This document shows, in pieces, positions 8,262-16,505 of a stretch of DNA of 64,000 nucleotides; positions within the stretch are counted from its first letter, which is position 1; each line of letters opens with the position of its first letter. The notes beneath the pieces were generated by a model. The model made no database searches. It was not told where the DNA came from and worked only from the letters and a program-made list of their open reading frames with translations. Source of the DNA: Catalimonadaceae bacterium JC749 (GTDB taxonomy: Bacteria; Bacteroidota; Bacteroidia; Cytophagales; Cyclobacteriaceae); the NCBI GenBank assembly GCA_021730635.1, contig JAJNNC010000001.1:930001-994000 (forward strand), read 5' to 3'. The position numbers were made by a program, and so were the translations under genes.

Positions 8262-10653
8262 CATCAAGAAGGTAGCTGTACTTGGTTCCGGTATTATGGG
8301 ATCTCGTATTGCCTGCCATTTTGCTAATATTGGTGTGGAAGCTTTGTTGCTAGACATTGTGCCTAAAGAGCTTACGGAAGAGGAAAAGAAACAAGGGCTT
8401 ACCTCGGAAAGTCCGGCTGTTCGTAACCGTATTGTCAATGATGCCTTCCAGAAAACCATTAAGTCTAATCCCGCTCCCCTATACCACCCTTCTTTTGCCG
8501 AGCGTATCAGCCTGGGTAATTTTGAGGATAATATGAAGGATATTGCCGGATGTGATTGGACCATCGAGGTAGTAGTAGAGAATTTAAACATCAAAAAACA
8601 GGTGTTTGACCAGGTGGAAAAATACAGAAAGCCTGGCACTTTGATTACAACCAATACTTCAGGCATACCCATCAACCTGATGCTCGACGGCCGCAGTGAA
8701 GATTTTCAACGGTACTTTTGCGGAACCCACTTTTTTAACCCTCCCCGGTATCTGCGATTACTGGAAATCATCCCTTCCCAGAAGACGGATCCGCAAGTAG
8801 TTCAGTTTCTCATGCATTATGGAGACCTCTATCTGGGTAAAGAAACTGTGTTGTGTAAGGATACCCCAGCCTTTATCGCCAACCGGATTGGAGTCTATGG
8901 CATACTTTCTACCATGCACACAGTAGAGAAAATGGGGCTTTCCGTCAGTGAAGTGGATAAGCTGACAGGACCTGTGATTGGTCGGCCCAAATCGGCTACT
9001 TTCCGTACTATGGATGTCGTAGGGTTGGATACCACTGTAAATGTAGCCAATAATCTTTTTGGCGCTTTAAAGCACGATGAGTCCAGAGAGATGTTTCAGC
9101 TACCCGGTATTGTCAAAGGGCTGTATGAACGTAAGTGGCTGGGCGATAAAACCGGCCAAGGGTATTACAAGAAAACCAAAGATGAAAAAGGCAAGACGGT
9201 TATCCTGGAGTTGGATTTTGGTACTCATGAATACCGGGAACAGCCTAAAGCTAAATTCGCCGCTCTTGAGGCAGCGAAACCTAAAGATGATCTGAAAGAA
9301 AGACTTCAAATACTGATAAATGCCAAAGATAAAGCCGGTGAATTTTATCGGGCTACTTTCTATGACCTGTTCAAGTATTGTTCCTACCGTATCCCTGAAA
9401 TCGCCGATGAGTTATATAGGATAGACCAGGCAGTGGCAGCGGGCTTTGGCTGGGAATATGGCCCTTTTGAAACCTGGGATATGCTGGGGGTCAGAGAAAC
9501 CGTAGGAAAAATGGAAACAGCAGGTGCTAAACCCAGCCAATGGGTGTACGAAATGCTGGAAAATGGCGCTGAAAGTTTCTATAAAGCAGAAAATGGCAAG
9601 CGTTTATACTATGATATATCCAACAAAAGCTACCAAGTCATTCCCGGCACCGATGAATTTATTCTGCTGGATACGCTGCGTGATAACAAAGTGCTGTGGA
9701 AAAATGATGGCGCCACTATTTTCAACCTGGGCGATGGCATCTTAAATGTGGCCTTTCACACAAAAATGAATACCCTGGGCGCAGGCCCTATAGAAGCTAT
9801 CAACCGCGCCATCGATATGGCAGAAAAAGATTATGTAGGTGTGGTCATCGGTAATGAAGGGCAAAATTTTTCAGCCGGTGCCAATCTGGCGATGCTCTTC
9901 ATGTATGCCATAGAGCAGGAGTTTGAGGAAGTTGAGATGATGATCCGCCAGTTCCAGAATACTATGATGCGTGCCCGTTATTCTTCTATCCCCGTAGTAG
10001 TAGCGCCGCATGGTATGGCTTTGGGTGGTGGTTGTGAACTGACGATGCATGCCGATCAGGTACAGGCGGCAGCCGAGACTTATATTGGTTTGGTGGAAGT
10101 GGGGGTTGGACTGATCCCGGCGGGCGGAGGTACCAAAGAAATGACCCTGCGGGTTTCTGATCGCCTGGAAGCTGGCGATATAGAACTGAATGATTTACAA
10201 AATGCGTTTATGAATATTGCTACAGCCAAAGTTTCCACTTCCGCCCAGGAAGCTTTTGACATGCATATTCTTCGTGATCGGGACAATATTACCCTGAACC
10301 GCAAAAGGCTCATTGCCGATGCAAAAGAAGCCGCTTTGGCTTTGGCAGAGGCTGGCTACTCACAGCCAGTGCCACGTAAAGATATCAAGGTACAGGGAAA
10401 ATCGGGTTTAGCGTTGTTCCATGCAGGTATCTACGGGATGCGCATGGGCCATTACATTTCAGACCACGACAAAAAGATTGCAGAGAAAATCGCTTATGTG
10501 ATGTGTGGAGGTGATTTATCCTATCCTCAAACAGTATCTGAACAGTATCTTTTGGACCTGGAAAGAGAAGCTTTCTTGTCGCTGACCGGAGAAAAGAAAA
10601 CATTGGAGAGAATTCAATCCCTGTTGCAGGGTGGTAAGCCTGTCCGGAATTAG
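8248..10653 (+). CDS. fadN: 3-hydroxyacyl-CoA dehydrogenase / enoyl-CoA hydratase, FadN type
   Basis: An 801-residue bifunctional beta-oxidation enzyme that hydrates enoyl-CoA and oxidises the 3-hydroxyacyl-CoA with NAD. Domain order is dehydrogenase first: Rossmann motif GSGIMG (residues 13-18), the 3HCDH N-domain to about 190, and the 3HCDH C-domain to about 310 (FIANRIGVYG is the typical junction). A second partial 3HCDH C-like segment follows at about 350-440. The crotonase domain lies at about 480-700 (NFSAGANLAM and MALGGGCELTMHA form the oxyanion site). This order is that of Bacillus FadN, not enteric FadB. The usual thiolase and acyl-CoA dehydrogenase partners are not adjacent; one acyl-CoA dehydrogenase lies at 48.7 kb. 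Confidence 0.93.
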   Translation: MKKFNIKKVAVLGSGIMGSRIACHFANIGVEALLLDIVPKELTEEEKKQGLTSESPAVRNRIVNDAFQKTIKSNPAPLYHPSFAERISLGNFEDNMKDIAGCDWTIEVVVENLNIKKQVFDQVEKYRKPGTLITTNTSGIPINLMLDGRSEDFQRYFCGTHFFNPPRYLRLLEIIPSQKTDPQVVQFLMHYGDLYLGKETVLCKDTPAFIANRIGVYGILSTMHTVEKMGLSVSEVDKLTGPVIGRPKSATFRTMDVVGLDTTVNVANNLFGALKHDESREMFQLPGIVKGLYERKWLGDKTGQGYYKKTKDEKGKTVILELDFGTHEYREQPKAKFAALEAAKPKDDLKERLQILINAKDKAGEFYRATFYDLFKYCSYRIPEIADELYRIDQAVAAGFGWEYGPFETWDMLGVRETVGKMETAGAKPSQWVYEMLENGAESFYKAENGKRLYYDISNKSYQVIPGTDEFILLDTLRDNKVLWKNDGATIFNLGDGILNVAFHTKMNTLGAGPIEAINRAIDMAEKDYVGVVIGNEGQNFSAGANLAMLFMYAIEQEFEEVEMMIRQFQNTMMRARYSSIPVVVAPHGMALGGGCELTMHADQVQAAAETYIGLVEVGVGLIPAGGGTKEMTLRVSDRLEAGDIELNDLQNAFMNIATAKVSTSAQEAFDMHILRDRDNITLNRKRLIADAKEAALALAEAGYSQPVPRKDIKVQGKSGLALFHAGIYGMRMGHYISDHDKKIAEKIAYVMCGGDLSYPQTVSEQYLLDLEREAFLSLTGEKKTLERIQSLLQGGKPVRN

Positions 10654-10746
10654 CAGCACTGATTATCCAATCCATGGAATTCTCTCCTAGTATTATATTT
10701 TATCATCTTCACAGGAAGAACAAAGGGCTATATAGCTATCAAAAGA

Positions 10747-11355
10747 TCAGGATGCTTTTTTCAATCTTGATCTTTCCCGGTAGCTATAATAGCTCAATAC
10801 TGTTTCAATAGCTCTTGCAATGGCTTTGTTGATAGGATATAATTCAGTGCCCAGCGTAAAATCTATGGCTGAAAGCTGCATATAATAGTCTCGCGCAATG
10901 GGGACAAATCCTCCTTCTGCTATATGCTTTTGGGCTTGCTCAAATTTTTCCTTTTGTTCCTGTTTGATCAAAGCACAGGTAGCTATCAGTGGCGTCCCAT
11001 ATTTATTACGGTTGGCTGAAAAGCCAAACAAGCGACAAATAAGCCCCCGATGAACATATTGTGAGCAAAATCCACTTTCGCTGGGTTCCAACAAATTTTT
11101 CAACATAACACAGGTGTTAATTGATGGCTTATCCTTCAGCCTGTCAAACCAGTGAAAAGCTGTACCCTGTTTATAAGTATAATAGGCAAAGGGCAAAAAC
11201 TCCAGCACAGTGGCTTCTATCGCTGGATTCAAACAACACATACCACAACTGCTAAGACAATTTAACTTACTCTGCTGTTGAAATTGTGTAATATCTTTTG
11301 AAAGTTGCTCAAAGAGTTTCTCGACAGATCTTACTTTGCGATAAATAGAGGGCAT
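10747..11355 (-). CDS. YkgJ family cysteine-cluster protein
   Basis: This 202-residue cytosolic protein has an N-terminal cysteine cluster CLSSCGMCC (about residues 34-42) and further Cys residues at CVMLK, FCSQY, ICRLFG and ATC. This is the pattern of the YkgJ/UPF0153 family, thought to bind zinc or an Fe-S cluster. Its biochemical role is unknown. It converges on fadN and diverges from thrB, so it appears to be a single-gene unit. Confidence 0.8.
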   Translation of the reverse strand: MPSIYRKVRSVEKLFEQLSKDITQFQQQSKLNCLSSCGMCCLNPAIEATVLEFLPFAYYTYKQGTAFHWFDRLKDKPSINTCVMLKNLLEPSESGFCSQYVHRGLICRLFGFSANRNKYGTPLIATCALIKQEQKEKFEQAQKHIAEGGFVPIARDYYMQLSAIDFTLGTELYPINKAIARAIETVLSYYSYRERSRLKKAS

Positions 11356-11481
11356 AAATTATATATGAAATACATCAGGCGTACACGACAATTTTAATGC
11401 AAATTTTGTTGTGTTCGTAAAAAATAATATGGGGATACGGGAGAAAGGCAACCTAGGGTATTAGTTTATCATTAATTATAC

Positions 11482-11489
11482 TAATTTTG
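11482..11489 (+). promoter_or_regulatory. Bacteroidetes -7 promoter element for thrBC
   Basis: TAATTTTG matches TAnnTTTG exactly, 34 bp before the thrB start codon. The -33 region offers only TTAG (11461-11464, 17-bp spacing), so the match is partial. Confidence 0.5.
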
Positions 11490-11523
11490 CCTTTTTGTTG
11501 GAGCTGATAGCTCTTACCAAACT

Positions 11524-12513
11524 TTGAAATTAGTTGATATTACGTTGAATAAAAGCATTCGTGTATTTGCCCCAGCCACTGTCGCCAATGTAGCTTGTGG
11601 ATTCGATATTATGGGTTTTGCTATTGAGCATCCGGGCGATGAAGTGGTAATGACCCTGACAAACCGTAAAGGCGTAGTCATTGACAAAATTATTGGCGAT
11701 GAAGGGAAATTACCATTAGATGCCGAAAAAAACACGGTGAGTGTAGTGGTAAAATACCTACTTGAGCATGTAAACTCACAGTTCGGAGCTAAGATTACGC
11801 TCTACAAACATATGCCACTGGGAAGCGGTTTAGGTTCCAGTGCTGCCAGTGCAGTGGCTGGCTTATTTGCAGCCAATGAATTGCTGTCTGTATATGAACC
11901 GGAAAAAGCCCTGAAAAATAGAGAAGCATTATTACCTTTTGCTATGGAGGGAGAACGGTTAGCCTGTGGCTCAGCGCATGCAGACAATGTGGCACCTGCC
12001 CTCATGGGAGGGTTTGTGCTGGTCAGAAGCTACGATCCTCTGGATGTGATCAAAATCCCTACCCCTGAGGCCTTAAGAGTTACCGTCATACACCCACACG
12101 TGGAAGTGCAAACCCGTGATGCACGCAGTATTCTGAAGAAGCAAACACCGCTAAAAGATGCTATTATCCAATGGGGTAACACAGCTGGTTTGGTAGCGGG
12201 CTTGTGGAAATGTGATTTTGACCTGATAGGCCGTTCCATGCAGGATGTCATTATTGAGCCTATACGCTCTATCCTCATCCCGGGCTTCGACGCCGTCAAA
12301 GCTAACGCCATGCAGGCTGGTGCTTTAGGTTGTGGTATCTCAGGATCAGGACCTTCCATATTTGCGTTAAGCCAGGATCAGGAGACGGCAGAGGAAGTAG
12401 GCCGTAAGATGCAGAATGCTTTTGGTGCCCTTAATATTGATAGTGAAGTATATGTTTCTCCTATCAACCGCCAGGGGCCTAGAATTGTTGATGAAGGATT
12501 AAACCACGAATAA
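11524..12513 (+). CDS. thrB: Homoserine kinase
   Basis: This 329-residue GHMP-family kinase phosphorylates homoserine to O-phosphohomoserine in threonine synthesis. The N-terminal VFAPATVANVACGFDIMGFA segment and the ATP-binding loop PLGSGLGSSAASA (about residues 96-108) are diagnostic. The C-terminal GHMP motif is GCGISGSGPSIFAL. The start is a TTG at 11524: no ATG lies before the conserved domain, and an in-frame stop is at 11473-11475. It is followed after 14 bp by thrC. The usual third partner, thrA, is not in the window. Confidence 0.95.
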   Translation: MKLVDITLNKSIRVFAPATVANVACGFDIMGFAIEHPGDEVVMTLTNRKGVVIDKIIGDEGKLPLDAEKNTVSVVVKYLLEHVNSQFGAKITLYKHMPLGSGLGSSAASAVAGLFAANELLSVYEPEKALKNREALLPFAMEGERLACGSAHADNVAPALMGGFVLVRSYDPLDVIKIPTPEALRVTVIHPHVEVQTRDARSILKKQTPLKDAIIQWGNTAGLVAGLWKCDFDLIGRSMQDVIIEPIRSILIPGFDAVKANAMQAGALGCGISGSGPSIFALSQDQETAEEVGRKMQNAFGALNIDSEVYVSPINRQGPRIVDEGLNHE

Positions 12514-12527
12514 CTGAATTTTCAACT

Positions 12528-13886
12528 ATGCAACTTTTTAGTACCAACGATATAGCCAGAAAGAGGGAAGTATCATTCCGGGAAGCTGTGTTCAAAAGTA
12601 TGCCGGATGATAATGGCTTGTACATGCCTGCTTTCTTTCCAAAATTACCCCATGGATTTTTTGAGCATATCGAGAAATTTACTTTCCAGGAAATTGCCTT
12701 TGAAGTAGCACAAACACTGATTGGGGATGAAATACCTGCGCTGGCCTTACGCCAGATTGTCGAAGAAGCTATTAACTTCAATGCGCCGATCGTTCCCCTG
12801 GACAAACAGCTTCATGTGTTGGAACTGTTTCATGGCCCTACCTTGGCGTTCAAAGATTTTGGTGCCCGCTTTATGGCCAGGGTGATGTCCTGGTTCTTAC
12901 AGGAAGATGCTTCCGCCCGGGAAATTCATATCCTCGTGGCAACCTCCGGAGACACAGGAAGTGCCGTTGCTCAGGGGTTCCTGAACGTGCCCGGTATCCA
13001 GGTGACTTTACTGTATCCTAAAGGAAAAGTAAGCCAGCTACAGGAAAAGCAATTGACAACAGTAGGAAATAATGTGACAGCACTGGAAATTGAAGGCACT
13101 TTTGATGATTGCCAGCGCATGGTGAAACAGGCTTTTTTAGATCAGGAGCTAAACCAAAGACTCAATTTATCTTCAGCTAATTCTATTAATATCAGCCGTC
13201 TGGTACCACAGTCTTTTTATTATTTCAATGCCTATGCTCAGTTAAAAAGAGACATTTCATTCAATCCTAAAAGAGCTATTCTGTTTTCCGTCCCCAGTGG
13301 CAATTTTGGTAACCTCTGCGGGGGGCTGATCGCCAAACGGATGGGACTGCCCATTCGTCAAATAATAGCCTCCACCAACGTGAACGATATTGTGCCCAGT
13401 TATCTGGATACCGGCAGTTTTGAACCCAAGCCTTCCGTCAGAACCCTGTCTAATGCAATGGATGTGGGAAACCCCAGTAACTTCGCCCGTCTACAGGCTT
13501 TTTATAAGTCGGATTCTAACAGCGACGAAAGCAACTTATTGGCAAATATCCAAAAGGATATTACCGGTAAGCGCTATACCGATGCGGAAACCAGAGAAGC
13601 TATCCGGGAAGTTTATCAGCAACACCGTGGATACGTCATGTGCCCCCATACGGCAGTAGGTTACCTGGGATTAAAAGAGTACCTGAAAGAATTTCATCGA
13701 CCTGCCTATGGTCTGATACTGGCCACCGCTCATCCGGCTAAATTCATTGATGTAGTGGAGGAAGCAACAGATGAGAAAGTGGTGCTACCTCCTGCCTTAC
13801 AGGCTCTGCTGGTAAAGAAAAAGCAGTCTGTTTCTCTTTCAAATCATTTTGAGGAGCTAAAAACATATTTGCTGACAAAAGCTTAA
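12528..13886 (+). CDS. thrC: Threonine synthase
   Basis: This 452-residue PLP enzyme converts O-phosphohomoserine to threonine. The Schiff-base lysine is in LAFKDFGARF (K109). ATSGDTGSAVAQ forms the phosphate-binding loop, and SVPSGNFGNLCGG is the second cofactor-contacting segment. The N-terminal domain (ISFREAVFKSMPDDNGLYMP-like) is that of the longer bacterial/fungal ThrC class. It is co-transcribed with thrB. Confidence 0.96.
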   Translation: MQLFSTNDIARKREVSFREAVFKSMPDDNGLYMPAFFPKLPHGFFEHIEKFTFQEIAFEVAQTLIGDEIPALALRQIVEEAINFNAPIVPLDKQLHVLELFHGPTLAFKDFGARFMARVMSWFLQEDASAREIHILVATSGDTGSAVAQGFLNVPGIQVTLLYPKGKVSQLQEKQLTTVGNNVTALEIEGTFDDCQRMVKQAFLDQELNQRLNLSSANSINISRLVPQSFYYFNAYAQLKRDISFNPKRAILFSVPSGNFGNLCGGLIAKRMGLPIRQIIASTNVNDIVPSYLDTGSFEPKPSVRTLSNAMDVGNPSNFARLQAFYKSDSNSDESNLLANIQKDITGKRYTDAETREAIREVYQQHRGYVMCPHTAVGYLGLKEYLKEFHRPAYGLILATAHPAKFIDVVEEATDEKVVLPPALQALLVKKKQSVSLSNHFEELKTYLLTKA

Positions 13887-14016
13887 CTTTTCCGATGGCA
13901 GGCCAGTAAAGTCACGCGCAAAGGCTTGTATTTCATCATTCACCGGTAATGAATTAAAAACCACGCATTGGGGTTTTATAGGCGTAGAGGATCTGAATTT
14001 TTTAATTGATTAACCT

Positions 14017-14595
14017 ATGGACAAATATGCCATCAGATTTCCCAAGCATATGACCTTTTCCGACGATGAGTTTTATGCTTTTTGTCTGGAAAATCGTGAT
14101 TTAAAATTTGAGCGCACGGCTCAGGGAGACATTATTATTATGTCACCTACCGGAGGAATAACAGGTTCTAGAAATAGTCATGTCATCGTAGAATTAGGTT
14201 ACTGGAACCGCAAAAAACAATTAGGCAATGTATTTGACTCCTCTACAGGCTTCCGGCTGCCTAATGGAGCCGTTCGTTCACCAGATGCTGCCTGGGTGGA
14301 AAATAGCCGTTGGGCAGCCTTAACCCAAGAAGAAAAAGAAAAATTTCCGCCCCTCTGCCCCAATTTTGTAGTAGAACTCATGTCTTCTTCCGATAGCTTA
14401 CAAGAGTCACGGGAGAAAATGGACGAATGGATGAACAACGGTTGCCAACTGGGATGGCTGATCTTTCCTCAAGAGGAGAAAGTATTCGTATACGAAGCAG
14501 GACAGCCGGTACGGGAAATAACGGGATTTGGCCAGAAAGCTACAGGGGGCAGTGTGTTGCAAGACTTTACCTTGGATCTTTCTCTGCTGAAGTAA
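14017..14595 (+). CDS. Uma2 family (DUF820) putative endonuclease
   Basis: A 192-residue protein of the Uma2 group, whose members have a PD-(D/E)xK nuclease fold. The active-site pattern is visible as RSPDAAWVE (Asp near residue 88), FVVELMSSSD (Glu near 113) and the downstream Lys in SREKMDEWMNNG. The family is very common in cyanobacteria and scattered in Bacteroidota. Its substrate and role are unknown. It stands 130 bp after thrC and 69 bp before the M49-like lipoprotein gene. Confidence 0.85.
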   Translation: MDKYAIRFPKHMTFSDDEFYAFCLENRDLKFERTAQGDIIIMSPTGGITGSRNSHVIVELGYWNRKKQLGNVFDSSTGFRLPNGAVRSPDAAWVENSRWAALTQEEKEKFPPLCPNFVVELMSSSDSLQESREKMDEWMNNGCQLGWLIFPQEEKVFVYEAGQPVREITGFGQKATGGSVLQDFTLDLSLLK

Positions 14596-14664
14596 TCTGT
14601 TAGCAAAAAACGAAGTCGACACCATACGCTTTTATCTGAAACTATACGTATAATACCTTTCCCT

Positions 14665-16338
14665 ATGATATCGACAAAATATTTACTGGCAGCAGGCCTT
14701 TCACTGGTACTGGCCGGTTGTCATACACAAAGCAATCCTAATCAGGAAACAGAAAATACGGCGCAAACGACTGATCCTATGATAAAAGAACGATTGGATA
14801 AATATACCACAGTCAAACTAAATCCCTCCCTTGATCATCTCAGCGACAACCAGCAGAAGATGGTGCGTTTGCTGGTAGAAGCAGCTGATCATATGAATGA
14901 ATTGTTTTGGTATGAAGCTTACGGCCAACAGGATAGCCTGATGGAAACGGTAACAGACCAGGAAGTACAGGCCTTGATTAACATCAACTATGGCCCCTGG
15001 GATCGGCTGGATAACCATACCCCTTTTATACAAGGCATAGGCCCTAAGCCGGCAGGCGCCAACTTCTATCCGGCAGATATGACTAAAGAAGAGTTTGAGC
15101 AAGCGAACCTGCCCGACAAAACAAGCCTGTATACTTTTATTCGTCGTGATGCACAAGGAAAACTCGTCACCATCCCTTATCATGAAATGTTCGCAGAGCA
15201 GGTGAAAACGGTGTCCAATCTGCTGAAACAGGCTGCTACACTGTCAGAAGACCCTGATTTTGCGCAATATCTCAACTTGCGGGCAGAAGCCTTACTCACG
15301 GATAATTACCAGCCAAGCGATCTAGCCTGGATGGATATGAAAAATAATGCAGTGGATCTGGTCATCGGTCCGATTGAAACCTATGAAGACCAGCTTTTTG
15401 GCTATAAGGCAGCTCATGAAGCGTATGTATTGATCAAAGATCAGGCATGGAGCGAAAGACTGGCTAAGTATGCACAGTTTTTACCTGAATTGCAACGCAA
15501 CCTTCCGGTAGGTGCAGAATACAAAAAGGAAACACCCGGCAGCGAGGCAGACCTGAATGCCTACGACGTGGCCTATTATGCCGGAGACTGCAACGCAGGC
15601 AGCAAGACCATCGCTATTAACCTGCCCAATGATGAAGAGGTACAACTCAAAAAAGGAACACGCCGCCTGCAGTTGAAAAACGCTATGCAGGCGAAGTATG
15701 ATGAAATTCTCGTGCCCCTGGCCGACATCCTGATTGATCCGGAGCAAAGGGCATTCATCACTTTTGACGCCTTTTTTGCCAACACCATGTTTCATGAGGT
15801 AGCCCACGGGCTCGGGATCAAGAATACCATCAACCAAAAGGGTACCGTACGGGAAGCTTTAAAAGAGCATGCCTCTGCCCTGGAAGAAGGTAAGGCAGAT
15901 GTGCTGGGGCTGTATATGGTAACCCAATTGCACAAGGCCGGAGAGTTGGAAGGCGATCTGAAAGAATATTATACGACATTTCTGGCCAGTATTTTTCGTA
16001 GCATACGTTTTGGCGCCTCCAGTGCTCACGGAGCAGCCAACATGATTCGCTTCAATTATTTTGCAGAAAAAGGCGCTTTTCAACGAAACCAGGCAGATGG
16101 CACCTATCGGGTCAACTATGATAAGATGCAACAGGCAATGAACGACCTTTCTCGTGAAATCCTCACCTATCAGGGCCAGGGCGACTATGAAGGTGTGGCC
16201 CGTTTGGTAGAAGAAAAAGGGCTTATCAGAGATGAATTGCAACAGGATTTGAACCGCCTGGCTGAACAGCATATTCCCGTAGATGTAGTCTTCGAGCAGG
16301 GACTGGAAGAACTGGGATTAACTGCTGCGGGCCGGTAG
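14665..16338 (+). CDS. Dipeptidyl-peptidase III-like (M49-type) zinc lipoprotein
   Basis: A 557-residue protein with a lipoprotein signal peptide (lipobox LAGC, lipidated Cys near residue 19), so it is a periplasmic or surface lipoprotein. The zinc site is FHEVAHGLG (H377, E378, H381), and the third ligand probably comes from EEGKADVLGLY (E407/E408). The EExxA(D/E) helix and overall length resemble family M49. Classical M49 enzymes, however, carry HEXXGH, while this protein has the shorter HEXXH. I favour a divergent DPP III-family hydrolase. Substrate unknown; activity against peptides is inferred. Confidence 0.75.
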   Translation: MISTKYLLAAGLSLVLAGCHTQSNPNQETENTAQTTDPMIKERLDKYTTVKLNPSLDHLSDNQQKMVRLLVEAADHMNELFWYEAYGQQDSLMETVTDQEVQALININYGPWDRLDNHTPFIQGIGPKPAGANFYPADMTKEEFEQANLPDKTSLYTFIRRDAQGKLVTIPYHEMFAEQVKTVSNLLKQAATLSEDPDFAQYLNLRAEALLTDNYQPSDLAWMDMKNNAVDLVIGPIETYEDQLFGYKAAHEAYVLIKDQAWSERLAKYAQFLPELQRNLPVGAEYKKETPGSEADLNAYDVAYYAGDCNAGSKTIAINLPNDEEVQLKKGTRRLQLKNAMQAKYDEILVPLADILIDPEQRAFITFDAFFANTMFHEVAHGLGIKNTINQKGTVREALKEHASALEEGKADVLGLYMVTQLHKAGELEGDLKEYYTTFLASIFRSIRFGASSAHGAANMIRFNYFAEKGAFQRNQADGTYRVNYDKMQQAMNDLSREILTYQGQGDYEGVARLVEEKGLIRDELQQDLNRLAEQHIPVDVVFEQGLEELGLTAAGR

Positions 16339-16505
16339 ACGAAATATTATATGGATCTATCTTAAGAGATATACTTTCATAATCTTCCTCCAGTTTGATT
16401 TGTTCAAACATATGAACTAAATTGAACCAGATACTGTCGTATTTTACAAGGTCGTATGTTTTGCAACAGAGGGCCTTATGAACGCTCTTAAATTTTGGTA
16501 CTGCT

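Noticed and set aside
13957-13977. Weak hairpin AAAACC/GGTTTT after thrC as a terminator
   Set aside because: Only six base pairs, mostly A-T, with a short T tract; too weak to call.
16393-16409. GTTTGA-N5-TCAAAC dyad upstream of the cytochrome operon as an operator
   Set aside because: Only six bases per arm in A/T-rich sequence, about 100 bp from the start codon, with no promoter element nearby to anchor it.
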